Below, piece by piece: positions 55,725-64,000 of a DNA stretch of 64,000 nt (position 1 is the first letter of the stretch; every line of letters starts with the position of its first letter). Under the pieces are notes generated by a model. The model was given only the letters and a program-made list of their open reading frames with translations, ran no database searches and had not been told where the DNA came from. Position numbers and translations under genes: made by a program. This stretch comes from Rhodococcus sp. W8901 (GTDB lineage: Bacteria; Actinomycetota; Actinomycetes; Mycobacteriales; Mycobacteriaceae). The stretch lies in NCBI RefSeq assembly GCF_013348805.1, contig NZ_CP054690.1, positions 1,116,001 to 1,180,000 on the forward strand. The letters are read 5' to 3'.

Positions 55725-56371
55725 CGCACTGCTCCTTCGTCCGCTCCGGCGATGCGCAGGGCGTAACGCACATAATTGTCGGCCACCTCGTCCGGGGTGA
55801 ACGGCTCGTCCGGCCCGAACCACTGAGCTACCTGCATGGCCATCCCGCCGATGGCTATCGCACCCAGTTGGAGGTTCTCGATTCGGAAGACGCCTTCGGC
55901 GACGCCGATTTCGAGCGCATCGACCAGCAGTCGGCTGCACGATGACCGCAATTCCAAAGCGGGCGCGGCCACTTCTTCAGGTAGCGCGTGTAGCTCTGAG
56001 TTCGTCACCACGGCCAGCAGGGGGAAATCGGTGTGCAGCAGCACATGCGCGCGTACCAGCGCCGACAGCTGGGCCACCGCTGTGGGCTCGGCGGCAGCGA
56101 GTGCGTTCGTCAGCCGTGCGTGCAGCGCGCGGTGCCCGATCAGCACCAACTCCGCCAGGATCTGTTCCTTGGATCGGTAGTGCGCGTACAGGCTCGCCGA
56201 GGTGATCCCGACCTGGTTGGCGATCTTGCGGATGGATACCGCGCTGTATCCGGATTCGGCGAAGAGTGCCAGCGCGGCTCGAAGTATCGTCCCCCGCGTT
56301 CCGGCAGACGCGACGCCCTCGGGTAGTTCCACGGGCACTGATGCCACCCGCCGCGGTTTCCACACTGACAT
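55721..56371 (-). CDS. TetR-family regulator
   Basis: 216 aa. HTH with [34 protein letters not shown]-terminal TetR domain of the KstR2/FadR-like class. It is divergent from an acyl-CoA ligase, and two CCGATCGATCGG dyads lie between them. It probably represses both the esterase operon and the ligase, responding to an acyl-CoA. ATG 56371 follows GAGG; GTG 56377 is possible. Confidence 0.85.
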   Translation of the reverse strand: MSVWKPRRVASVPVELPEGVASAGTRGTILRAALALFAESGYSAVSIRKIANQVGITSASLYAHYRSKEQILAELVLIGHRALHARLTNALAAAEPTAVAQLSALVRAHVLLHTDFPLLAVVTNSELHALPEEVAAPALELRSSCSRLLVDALEIGVAEGVFRIENLQLGAIAIGGMAMQVAQWFGPDEPFTPDEVADNYVRYALRIAGADEGAVR

Positions 56372-56412
56372 ATCCACCTCGGACTCCTTCGTTCTGCTCC
56401 GACCGGTTGCCT

Positions 56413-56426
56413 ACCGATCGATCGGT
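56413..56426. promoter_or_regulatory. Operator 1 ACCGATCGATCGGT
   Basis: Perfect 14-bp dyad, 42 bases upstream of tetR, in the 128-bp divergent promoter. Confidence 0.75.
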
Positions 56427-56475
56427 TGACATCGTACGCGAGATGGATCGATAGTTAGGCGATTCTCAGCGACAA

Positions 56476-56487
56476 CCGATCGATCGG
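56476..56487. promoter_or_regulatory. Operator 2 CCGATCGATCGG
   Basis: Perfect 12-bp dyad 12 bases before the ligase start codon, centre-to-centre 62 bases from operator 1 (about six helical turns). It would block the ligase promoter or ribosome-binding site. Confidence 0.75.
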
Positions 56488-56499
56488 CAGGGAGATTAA

Positions 56500-58011
56500 G
56501 TGACGAATCTGGCAACCACGCTGACGGACTCGGCCCGACGGCATCCAGACCGGATCGCGGTGATCTGCGGCGAGCAGCAACTCACCTACGCCGAATTGGA
56601 GACAGCCAGCGCCGCACTGGCGCTCGAACTGCGCGAGCGCGGGGTTCGGTCGGGCGAGCGCGTCGCGATGATGGTGCCGAATGTTCCGATGTTCGCGATC
56701 GCCTATTACGCGATCCTGCGATCCGGCGCGATTGTGGTACCGATGAATCCGCTGCTCAAACCCCGCGAAGTCGCCCACCAACTCGCCGACAGCACCGCAG
56801 CGTTGTTGCTCGCCTGGCACGACGCCGCCGAATCGATCCCCGGTGCGGCGCTCGCTGACGTCGAATGCCTGACGGTGCATCCGGATTCATTCGTGAACCG
56901 GTCGCCGGTGCAGGAGCATCAGGGCGCCGTTGCGCTCCGAGATCCGTCGGACACCGCGGTCATCCTCTACACCTCGGGCACCACCGGCAAGCCGAAAGGC
57001 GCTGAGCTCTCCCATCGCAACCTCATGCGCAATCAGCAGGTCACGAGCACCAGCCTGCTGCAGCTGACCGAGGACGATGTCGTGTTCGGAGGCTTGCCGT
57101 TGTTCCACGCGTTCGGGCAGACCGTAACCCTGACCTCGGCCATCGCTCACGGCGCATGCCTCACTCTTCTGCCCCGTTTCGACGCCACCGATGCACTGCA
57201 GGTCCTGACCCGGGACCGCGTCACCGTCTTCGCCGCCGTGCCGACCATGTACGCCGCGCTGCTCGCGCATCCCGATCGTGGCGACTACGACCTGAGCGCG
57301 CTACGGGTCTGCGTGTCCGGCGGCGCGGCGCTGCCGGTGGAGACACTGCACGCCTTCGAGGAGCAGTTCGACACGGTGATCCTCGAAGGCTGGGGGCTGT
57401 CGGAGACCTCGCCGGTGGCGTGCTTCAGCCATCCGGATGCGCTGCGCAAAGCAGGCAGTATCGGTACGCCGATCGCCGGCATCAGCATGTGTGTGCTCGG
57501 CGACGACGGGCGTGAACTGGGCGTTGGGGAGGTCGGAGAAATCGCGGTGCACGGCCACAACGTGATGAAGGGCTACTGGCGTCAGCCCGCCGCCACCGCA
57601 GCAGTGCTCTCGGACGGCTGGTTCCGGACAGGCGACCTCGGCCGGGTCGACTCCGACGGCTATTACTGGATCATGGACCGGAAGAAGGACCTGATCATCC
57701 GCGGCGGATTCAACATCTATCCACGCGAAATCGAAGAAGTCCTCTACGAACACCCCGACGTCGAAATGGCTGCCGTCATGGGCATTCCCGCACACGCCCT
57801 GGGCGAAGAGGTCGGTGCTGCCGTCGTACTTCGGCCCGGCTCGCGAACTACGCCCGAGGAACTGCGGACCTTCGTCCGCGAGCGCGTCGCCCCCTACAAG
57901 TATCCGCGCCACATCTGGCTGGTCGATGAACTGTCCAAGGGCGCCACCGGGAAGATTCTCAAACGCGCGATCGTCATTCCCGACAGCGTCGTCGCTGCTG
58001 TCTCGGCGTGA
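56500..58011 (+). CDS. Acyl-CoA ligase (AMP-forming)
   Basis: 503-aa ANL-superfamily ligase. P-loop [15 protein letters not shown]5 [12 protein letters not shown]7 GWFRTGDLG, hinge [20 protein letters not shown] and the catalytic Lys in [12 protein letters not shown]. It activates a fatty or aromatic acid, probably one freed by the nearby esterases. GTG 56500 follows GGGAG and the second operator. Confidence 0.92.
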   Translation: MTNLATTLTDSARRHPDRIAVICGEQQLTYAELETASAALALELRERGVRSGERVAMMVPNVPMFAIAYYAILRSGAIVVPMNPLLKPREVAHQLADSTAALLLAWHDAAESIPGAALADVECLTVHPDSFVNRSPVQEHQGAVALRDPSDTAVILYTSGTTGKPKGAELSHRNLMRNQQVTSTSLLQLTEDDVVFGGLPLFHAFGQTVTLTSAIAHGACLTLLPRFDATDALQVLTRDRVTVFAAVPTMYAALLAHPDRGDYDLSALRVCVSGGAALPVETLHAFEEQFDTVILEGWGLSETSPVACFSHPDALRKAGSIGTPIAGISMCVLGDDGRELGVGEVGEIAVHGHNVMKGYWRQPAATAAVLSDGWFRTGDLGRVDSDGYYWIMDRKKDLIIRGGFNIYPREIEEVLYEHPDVEMAAVMGIPAHALGEEVGAAVVLRPGSRTTPEELRTFVRERVAPYKYPRHIWLVDELSKGATGKILKRAIVIPDSVVAAVSA

Positions 58012-58054
58012 AATCACCCTCGCCGGCGGGCGAATGACAACTGAGGGTGGTCGG

Positions 58055-58825
58055 TCAGGCGGGGATGGGTCGCAGCGTGCGGCTGCTGGTCATGTGCCGC
58101 CATGTCGCGAGCGCGGCCATCCGCACCGGTGCGACGAGTGCCGAGCTGTTCATGCCCTTGGTCGGTCCGCACACCGAGATCGCACCGACCGCGTTCTTAC
58201 CGTCTCCGATAGCTGCTGCGACACAGGAGACTCCGATGGTCGTCTCGTCGCGATCGTGCGCGATGCTCTGCTCCCGGATGCGGGCGAGTTCGATCCGCAG
58301 GCGCGCCGGATCGCTGATCGAGTTCTGTGTGGGCCCCGAAATCGACTCGGGAAGAATGGTTTCGGCATCCACGCGCGAGTTCGCGAGCAGTGCCTTGCCG
58401 ATCGCGGTGCGGTACGCGGGCTGGCGTCCGCCGACGCGGGAGGGGACCGAGAGCGTGAATCGCCCGCCGATCTTCTCGAGGTAGAGCGCGTCGGATCCGT
58501 CGAGTACCGCGAGGTGGACGACGAGGCCGGTGGCGTTGTGCAGTTCGTGCAGCACGGGCAGTGCTGCCTGGTGTACGCGGTCGTGGTGCTGTGCCAGCGA
58601 GCCGAGTTCGAGCATCTTCATGCCGAGTTCGTATGCATGCCCGTGGCGACGGATCCACCCGATCCGAACGAGCTGGAGGAGCATGCGATGTGTCGAGGAC
58701 CTGGGGAACCCGGTGCGACGCGACAGCTCCGAGAGCGTCAGTCGTTCCGCTTCCCTGAACGCGTCCAGTAGGAACGCGACGCGGTCGATGACTGCGATCG
58801 GGGAGCTTGCATCTGCCGTCGTCAT
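58055..58825 (-). CDS. IclR-family transcriptional regulator
   Basis: 256 aa. HTH LTLSELSRRTGFPRSSTHRMLLQL, then the IclR effector domain (HLAVLDGSDALYLEKIGG, GKALLANSR). ATG 58825 has GGAGG upstream; ATG 58843 is the alternative. The dyad at 58863 lies just upstream but has the TetR-type ATTGAGC half-site, not the usual IclR one, so this gene may be under control of the TetR at 46.6 kb. Confidence 0.86.
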   Translation of the reverse strand: MTTADASSPIAVIDRVAFLLDAFREAERLTLSELSRRTGFPRSSTHRMLLQLVRIGWIRRHGHAYELGMKMLELGSLAQHHDRVHQAALPVLHELHNATGLVVHLAVLDGSDALYLEKIGGRFTLSVPSRVGGRQPAYRTAIGKALLANSRVDAETILPESISGPTQNSISDPARLRIELARIREQSIAHDRDETTIGVSCVAAAIGDGKNAVGAISVCGPTKGMNSSALVAPVRMAALATWRHMTSSRTLRPIPA

Positions 58826-58862
58826 GACGTTCTGAACCTCCATGGGTACGCGTTCCGAGTAT

Positions 58863-58880
58863 ATTGAGCAAGCGTTCAAT
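58863..58880. promoter_or_regulatory. Dyad ATTGAGC-AAGC-GTTCAAT
   Basis: Same half-site and spacer length as the perfect dyad at 47274, with one mismatch between arms; 38 bases upstream of the IclR start. Confidence 0.55.
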
Positions 58881-58898
58881 CAAGTGATGCGAACTGTA

Positions 58899-59610
58899 TC
58901 AGCGTGAGGCGCGGCGCTCCAGCGCCCTCGCGGAATTCGTTGCATCGCGCGCTGTGTGTACGCAGACGACGACGCCGGGGCCGCGGTGGGCGGCCCCGGC
59001 GTCGGGGGGAGGGGTGTCGGTGCAGAAGGCGTAGCCGTCCACGACGGTCGCGACGTGCGAGTTGAGCACCGCGAAGGCGACGACCGGGAACACCGAGGAG
59101 ATGAGCGACTGGGACACCTGGACCATCGACGACATCGATGCCTGCACCGATGCGGGCACCGACGCGATCACCAGATTCGGGATCGACGCGGTGAACGCGC
59201 CCATGCCGAGGCCGAAGATCAGGACCCACACCAGCAGGGGCGCCTTGTCGGTGTGCCAGAACGCGGTGAGGATCGATGCGGCCAGCATCAGCGAGACGCC
59301 GACGAACTTGGTTATCGCCGGGTTCACGGTGCGGATCATGCGTCCGACGGCCAGGCCGCCGATGACGCTGCCGACGCCGATGGGGGCCTGCAGGATTGCG
59401 AACTGCTTGGCGTCGATGCCGGAGCCGTAGCCCATGCCGGCCGCGGAGCAGATCTTCAGCATCGGACCCTCGCGGAAGAACCGGAGGTCGATCAGCGGCT
59501 CACGGCCGCGCAGGCTGGTCAGGACCCACACGACCAGCGGTGCCACGCCGCCGACGAGCAGGCCGAGTGTGCAGGTGGCCGTCCAGCCCCACGTCGGGCC
59601 GAAGCTCACG
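58899..59610 (-). pseudogene. Decayed MFS transporter (C-terminal half only)
   Basis: The frame aligns by eye with the second half of the intact MFS at 59833: SFGPTWGW beside SLGAGWGW, and REPLIDLRFF beside PEPLISIDVL. The first six helices are missing. An internal deletion of about 25 residues removes the helix 8 region (GMGYGSGIDAKQ), and the last helix is replaced by a nonsense tail. The residues upstream of about 59610 do not look coding. It is a remnant of a DHA2-type carrier. Confidence 0.75.
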
Positions 59611-59758
59611 CCCAGTCCAGGTGGTGAATTACCGTTTGCAGCAGGCGATTTCCCTCGCGTGACGGCCGCCGGCCCGTTCGGATGTCCGAGTGTTCGGGCG
59701 GACATCCCTGAGGTGAGTCTTTCGATTCGGAACACTTTTCCGCTCACCGGGAAACGAT

Positions 59759-59782
59759 GGAGGTGAGTCGCGTCTCACCTCC
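59759..59782. promoter_or_regulatory. Dyad GGAGGTGAG-N6-CTCACCTCC
   Basis: Nine-base perfect arms around TCGCGT, 50 bases before the MFS start. A further GAGGTGAGT half-site lies at 59710. Probable operator for the transporter. Confidence 0.65.
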
Positions 59783-59832
59783 TAACGTGCTTGCGGTCAC
59801 TGTTGGGCACACGACTGGAATGTAGGTAGGAA

Positions 59833-61281
59833 ATGTCAGTCACCGTCTCAAAGGGCGACGAAGCCCCCGTGCGGGACGCCGGTGATCCCGGCGGCTCGAC
59901 CGGGTACTGGATCCGCGTTCTGCTGATCCTCGTCCTGCTTACCGAGCAGGCGGCACTGGCCTTCGCCCTCTTCACCCCCGCACTGCCGAAGATTGCCGTG
60001 AAGTACTCGACGACGCAGGTCGTCTGGGTCATGACTGCACTCGTTCTCGCCGCCGCTATCGCGTCCCCGATCCTGGGCAAGCTGGCCGACGTCTACGGCA
60101 AGAAGCGCATTCTCGTGGTGACCGCGGCGATCGCGAGCCTCGGTGCGCTCATCTCGGCCATCGCGCCGACCTTCCCGATCCTGCTGGTCGGCCGCTTCCT
60201 GTCCGGTGTCGGCTTCGCCTTCACCGCGCTCGGCTACTCGCTGATCCGTGACATCTTCCCGGCCCGCCTGCAGGCGATGTCCATCAGCATCGCGAACACC
60301 GGCGTCGGTGTCGTCACCGTCGTCGCCCCGCTGATCTCGGGCTTCATGCTCGATCGCACCGACGTGTCCTCGGTCTTCTGGTTCTCCTTCGCTCTGTGCG
60401 CCGTCGGCGGCCTCCTGACTCTGTTCTTCGTCCCGGAAACTCCGCTGCGTGCAAAGGTTTCGGTCGACTGGCTCGGCGCGTTCCTGCTGACGGTCGCCCT
60501 GTTCACCGTCATGCTGGCGCTGTCGCTGGGTGCCGGCTGGGGCTGGCTGAGCGGCAAGACGCTCGGCACGCTTGCCGTCACCGTCATCTTCGCGGTCGCA
60601 TGGGTGGTCTGGGAGCGTCGCTGCCCCGAGCCGCTCATCAGCATCGATGTTCTGGCCAGCCGCAAGGTCGGCATCACGCTGCTCGCGGGTGGTATCGCCT
60701 ACGGCGCAACGACGCTCACAGCGACGCTGATCCCGATGCTGCTGCAGACGCCCAAGGAGGCGGCGGACTACGGATTCGGTCTGTCGGTCACCGACATGGC
60801 GCTGTGGATGCTGCCCGGTGGCATCCTGATCGTCCTCGGCGGCGTGTTCGTCGGCGCCACCTCGAAGCGAATCGGCTTCCGTCAGCACCTCATCGGCGGA
60901 TCGGTCCTCATCGCCCTGGGCGCGGCCCTGCTCGCCACCACCCCGGACCAGGCCTGGCAGGTCGTGTTCGGCTACGGCCTGATCGGCTTCGGCTCGATGA
61001 TCTACGCCGCCATCCCGAATCTGGTGATGATGGCCCTGCCGGCCGACCAGCGCGCGATCGGTGCCAACTTCACCGGACTGTCCCAGTCGATGTTCGGCGG
61101 AATGCTGTCGTCGGTGGGCTTCGCCCTGCTGGCCCAGCATGTGATCACCGTCGGTCCCGCCGGCCCGGTGTACAGCTCGGACGGCTTCTTCGTCGGCTTC
61201 ATGGTCGCCGCCGGCGCGGCCCTGCTCGGTGCAATTTTGGCCTTCGGCATCACCGTCGGACGGCGCGGCCAGGACCTGTAG
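59833..61281 (+). CDS. MFS transporter, DHA2-like
   Basis: 482 aa, about 14 helices. GKLADVYGKKRILVVTA is the loop 2-3 motif and FLSGVGFAFTALGYSLIRDIFP the helix 4 region. The substrate is unknown; likely drug or organic-acid export. ATG 59833 follows GTAGGAAA. An operator-like dyad precedes it, and a decayed relative lies beside it on the other strand. Confidence 0.86.
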   Translation: MSVTVSKGDEAPVRDAGDPGGSTGYWIRVLLILVLLTEQAALAFALFTPALPKIAVKYSTTQVVWVMTALVLAAAIASPILGKLADVYGKKRILVVTAAIASLGALISAIAPTFPILLVGRFLSGVGFAFTALGYSLIRDIFPARLQAMSISIANTGVGVVTVVAPLISGFMLDRTDVSSVFWFSFALCAVGGLLTLFFVPETPLRAKVSVDWLGAFLLTVALFTVMLALSLGAGWGWLSGKTLGTLAVTVIFAVAWVVWERRCPEPLISIDVLASRKVGITLLAGGIAYGATTLTATLIPMLLQTPKEAADYGFGLSVTDMALWMLPGGILIVLGGVFVGATSKRIGFRQHLIGGSVLIALGAALLATTPDQAWQVVFGYGLIGFGSMIYAAIPNLVMMALPADQRAIGANFTGLSQSMFGGMLSSVGFALLAQHVITVGPAGPVYSSDGFFVGFMVAAGAALLGAILAFGITVGRRGQDL

Positions 61282-61333
61282 TCCCACACGCTTGGACGGC
61301 CCAGGCACCGAGCCGATTCTCGTGCTGCGACGG

Positions 61334-62455
61334 TCAGGCCACCACCGAGCGCTGTGGCACGCCGGTGTATTCGCTGAGCGGTCGGATCAGGGCGTTGGAC
61401 TCGCCCTGCTCGATGATGTGCGCGGTCCATCCGGTGATGCGGCTCATCACGAAGACGGGGGTGAAGACCTCGATGTCGAAGCCCATCAGGTAGTAGGCGG
61501 GCCGGGTGGGGAAGTCGAGATTGGGCTCGAGTCCGGTGGCCTCGTTCATGGTGCGCTCGAGGATCTCGTACATCTGGACCCACTTCTCGCCATCGGTCTT
61601 CGCGGCGACATCGAAGAATGCCTGACGCATCGTCGGGACGCGCGAGTCGCCGTTCTTGTAGACGCGGTGCCCGAAGCCCATGACCTTTTCCTTGCGGGCC
61701 AGCTTGTCCCTCATCCAGGCCTCGGCGCGCTCGGGCTCACCGATCTCGATCATGTCGTGCATGACCGCCTCGTTGGCACCGCCGTGCAGCGGGCCCTTAA
61801 GGGTGCCGATCGCGGCGGTGACGGCGCTGTAGATGTCCGACAGCGTCGAGGTGACCACGCGGGCGGCGAAGGTCGACGCGTTGAAGCTGTGCTCCGCGTA
61901 CAGGATCAGCGAGACCTCGAACGCCTTCACGATCTCCGGCTCCGGGATCTCACCGAAGCACATGCCCAGGAAGCTCTCGGCGAACCCGAGGTGGCTGTGC
62001 GGGGCGATCGGATCCAGGCCGTGCCGGCGACGGTGATCGGCCGCGACGATCGTCGGCAGCACCGCCATCATGCGAAGCGCCTTCTCGCGGTTGGCCTTCG
62101 GCGAGTTGTCCCACTCCTGCGGGTCTTCCGCGCCGAGGAAGCTGATCGCCGTGCGGACCACATCCATCGGATGGCAGTTGTCCGGCATCTTCGCCACGAG
62201 CGAGAGCAGCGACCGGTCGGCGCGGCGGGCCGCCCGCTCACGCTGGCAGAACAGCTCGAGCTGGGCGTCCGAGGGCAGTTCGCCGTTCCACAGGAGGTAC
62301 GCGACCTGCTCGAAGCTGCAGTTCGCGGCGAGATCCTGGACCGCGTAACCGCGGTAGGTCAGCGAGTTGGTCTCGGGTACGACCTTGGAGATCGCGGTGG
62401 TGTCGACGACGACGCCGGCCAGGCCTTCGCAGATCGTCGGGACTGCATTCGTCAT
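61334..62455 (-). CDS. prpC: 2-methylcitrate synthase
   Basis: 373-aa citrate-synthase-fold enzyme condensing propionyl-CoA with oxaloacetate. The active-site histidines are in HSHLGFAESF and LKGPLHGGANE, and the catalytic Asp is in FDIEVFTPVFVMSRITGW. GFGHRVYKNGDSR is the PrpC/GltA signature. ATG 62455 overlaps the stop of the prpB remnant (ATGA) and has GGAGGG. Propionyl-CoA is a product of steroid and odd-chain breakdown, which fits the genes nearby. Confidence 0.9.
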   Translation of the reverse strand: MTNAVPTICEGLAGVVVDTTAISKVVPETNSLTYRGYAVQDLAANCSFEQVAYLLWNGELPSDAQLELFCQRERAARRADRSLLSLVAKMPDNCHPMDVVRTAISFLGAEDPQEWDNSPKANREKALRMMAVLPTIVAADHRRRHGLDPIAPHSHLGFAESFLGMCFGEIPEPEIVKAFEVSLILYAEHSFNASTFAARVVTSTLSDIYSAVTAAIGTLKGPLHGGANEAVMHDMIEIGEPERAEAWMRDKLARKEKVMGFGHRVYKNGDSRVPTMRQAFFDVAAKTDGEKWVQMYEILERTMNEATGLEPNLDFPTRPAYYLMGFDIEVFTPVFVMSRITGWTAHIIEQGESNALIRPLSEYTGVPQRSVVA

Positions 62456-62571
62456 TGGTTCCCTCCGAGCATGAAGTTGAAGACTCCGGAATCGAACTCG
62501 TTGTAGCGCTCGTACTCGAGCAGTTCGTACAGCCGGGAGCGGGTCTGCATCTGCTGCCGTACCCGCCGGCG
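62452..62571 (-). pseudogene. 3' remnant of prpB (2-methylisocitrate lyase)
   Basis: The frame ending at 62452 reads RQQMQTRSRLYELLEYERYN then EFDSGVFNFML, the C-terminal tail of PrpB-type lyases, and overlaps the prpC start by 4 bases as in intact prpBC operons. Upstream of about 62571 homology stops and the arsR promoter begins. More than 85% of prpB, and any prpD, are gone from this locus. Confidence 0.75.
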
Positions 62572-62615
62572 TCGTGACCACCCCCACTTCAGGCGCTGAC
62601 CGGTTGAATGTCTGA

Positions 62616-62637
62616 TTCGATATCTGTCAATATTGAA
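62616..62637. promoter_or_regulatory. ArsR operator TTCGATAT-N6-ATATTGAA
   Basis: Eight-base arms with one mismatch, ending two bases before the arsR start codon. The AT-rich dyad is the usual form for ArsR/SmtB repressors. Confidence 0.65.
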
Positions 62638-62639
62638 GG

Positions 62640-63011
62640 ATGTCGAATCAAGATCCGGGCGACGCATGCTGTTCGCCGCTCGCGCGCACGCCACTGACCG
62701 AGGACCGGGCCGGTGACCTGGCCCGTATGTTCAAGGCGCTCGGTGACCCGGTGCGGCTGCGGTTGCTGAGCCTGGTGGCCAGTCACGCCGGCGGCGAGGC
62801 ATGCGTGTGCGACATCTCCGATACGTTCGACCTGTCGCAGCCGACCATCTCGCACCATCTCAAGGTGCTGCGCGAGGCGGGGCTGCTCGATTGCGAACGC
62901 CGCGGAACCTGGGTGTACTACTGGGTGATTCCCGCTGCGTTGCGGCAGCTGTCGGAGGTACTCGTGGCGCAGGGTGGGCCGTCGCGGGCCTGTGCGGAGG
63001 TCACGGCGTGA
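62640..63011 (+). CDS. arsR: ArsR-family arsenic-responsive repressor
   Basis: 123 aa: winged HTH (DLSQPTISHHLKVLREAGLLD) with the cysteine motif CVCD in GGEACVCDIS, and paired cysteines near the N-terminus (DACCSP) that may bind As(III). It represses the acr3 operon until arsenite binds. ATG 62640 directly follows GAAGG and the operator. The stop overlaps acr3 by 4 bases. Confidence 0.9.
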   Translation: MSNQDPGDACCSPLARTPLTEDRAGDLARMFKALGDPVRLRLLSLVASHAGGEACVCDISDTFDLSQPTISHHLKVLREAGLLDCERRGTWVYYWVIPAALRQLSEVLVAQGGPSRACAEVTA

Positions 63012-64000
63012 GCGGGGCGACCAGCGTCCCGCAGCCCGCCGTGGTCGGCAGGCTCTCGACCCTGGATCGTTTCCTGCCGGTGTGGATCGGCGTCGCGATG
63101 GTCGTCGGCCTGCTGCTGGGCCGGATGATCCCGGGGCTCGGCGACGCGCTCGGCGCCGTCGAACTCGACGGGATCTCGCTGCCGATCGCGCTCGGCCTGC
63201 TGATCATGATGTACCCGGTGCTCGCGAAGGTGCGCTACGACCGCCTCGACACCGTGACCGGCGACCGCAAGATGCTGATCGGTTCCCTGCTGCTCAACTG
63301 GGTGCTGGGGCCGGCGCTGATGTTCGCCCTCGCCTGGCTGCTGCTGCCCGACCTGCCCGAGTACCGGACGGGCCTGATCATCGTCGGACTCGCCCGGTGC
63401 ATCGCGATGGTCATCATCTGGAACGACCTCGCCTGCGGCGACCGGGAGGCCGCCGCCGTCCTGGTCGCGATCAACTCGGTGTTCCAGGTGCTCATGTTCG
63501 CCGTCCTGGGCTGGTTCTACCTGTCGGTCCTGCCCGGCTGGCTGGGACTCGAGCAGACCACGATCGACACCTCGCCGTGGCAGATCGCGAAATCGGTGCT
63601 GATCTTCCTGGGCATCCCGCTGCTCGCCGGATTCCTCACCCGTCACTTCGGGGAGAAGACGAAGGGGCGCGAGTGGTACGAGTCGACGTTCCTGCCGAAG
63701 ATCGGCCCGTGGGCCCTCTACGGTCTGCTGTTCACCATCGTGATCCTCTTCGCGCTGCAGGGCGACCAGATCACCTCCCGGCCCCTGGACGTCGTGCGGA
63801 TCGCGCTGCCACTGCTGGCGTACTTCGCGATCATGTGGGGCGGCGGCTACGCCCTCGGTGCCGCGATGGGTCTGGGCTACGAGCGCACCACCACGCTCGC
63901 GTTCACCGCTGCCGGCAACAACTTCGAGCTCGCCATCGCCGTGGCCATCGCGACGTACGGGGCGTCGTCCGGTCAGGCGCTGGCCGGTGTCGTGGGGCCT
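63008..64000 (+). CDS. acr3: Acr3 arsenite efflux permease (3' partial)
   Basis: The frame opens at GTG 63008 and stays open to the right edge (331 codons seen). A basic N-terminus is followed by about nine to ten hydrophobic helices. LARCIAMVIIWNDLACGD contains the conserved Acr3 cysteine needed for As(III) transport, and AGNNFELAIAVAIA is a second signature. It exports arsenite using the proton-motive force. About 20-40 C-terminal residues lie outside the window. Confidence 0.93.
   Translation, partial: MSGATSVPQPAVVGRLSTLDRFLPVWIGVAMVVGLLLGRMIPGLGDALGAVELDGISLPIALGLLIMMYPVLAKVRYDRLDTVTGDRKMLIGSLLLNWVLGPALMFALAWLLLPDLPEYRTGLIIVGLARCIAMVIIWNDLACGDREAAAVLVAINSVFQVLMFAVLGWFYLSVLPGWLGLEQTTIDTSPWQIAKSVLIFLGIPLLAGFLTRHFGEKTKGREWYESTFLPKIGPWALYGLLFTIVILFALQGDQITSRPLDVVRIALPLLAYFAIMWGGGYALGAAMGLGYERTTTLAFTAAGNNFELAIAVAIATYGASSGQALAGVVGP

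Overview
The window is high-GC actinobacterial DNA, most likely from the Nocardiaceae (Rhodococcus sensu lato). Mycothiol synthase, an antigen-85-type mycolyltransferase, an LmeA-type lipomannan factor, a DesA1-type acyl-ACP desaturase, GlnR, and the 3-ketosteroid 9-alpha-hydroxylase oxygenase KshA all point that way. The gene order from the thiosulfate sulfurtransferase operon to desA1 follows the Mycobacterium tuberculosis Rv0814c-Rv0824c region.

1-6.4 kb: the end of cydD and all of cydC (cytochrome bd assembly), a secreted protein behind two KstR-like boxes, a gene-poor stretch of hairpins with a 12-codon ORF behind an exceptionally long Shine-Dalgarno sequence, a nitrobindin-like protein with a tiny upstream membrane protein, and a secreted cutinase-like esterase. 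6.4-24.5 kb is a conserved housekeeping block. It holds a sulfur operon (sseC, cysA-type rhodanese, DUF4395) behind a poly-cysteine leader peptide, thiX and lmeA, then glnR-mshD, pstSCAB and phoU (both phosphate units have GTTCACC-type PHO boxes), an LCP ligase, a DUF5996 protein, dus and desA1.

24.6-31.6 kb: a LysR/MFS pair, small membrane and YjbR genes, an MBL-fold protein, a gamma-butyrolactone-receptor-like TetR, and tRNA-Lys, -Glu, -Asp, -Phe with a tandemly duplicated Asp-Phe unit. 31.6-50 kb is accessory and steroid-flavoured. IclR and KstR-like TetR regulators precede an HsaA-type monooxygenase and a Delta4(5alpha)-ketosteroid dehydrogenase-like flavoprotein. SDRs, a mycolyltransferase, transporters, an HspR-type (HAIR) promoter driving a ClpC-type unfoldase, and a KstR2-like TetR divergent from SDR-CxxC protein-kshA follow.

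50-64 kb is a mosaic of ester and acid catabolism: PucR, a truncated SGNH hydrolase, an MFS carrier, a PETase-like hydrolase, a carboxylesterase, TetR and acyl-CoA ligase with paired operators, IclR, an MFS remnant beside an intact MFS, and prpC with only the 3' tail of prpB left. The prpB tail abuts an arsR-acr3 operon that runs off the right edge.

No CRISPR array, insertion sequence, prophage or rRNA was seen. I found no clearly new multi-gene system. The most promising leads are regulatory: KstR-like sites, phased repeats, shared operators, the extended-SD mini-ORF, and HspR control of a ClpC-type unfoldase. Several decayed genes are also described. All homology calls come from reading motifs by eye; no database search was run.
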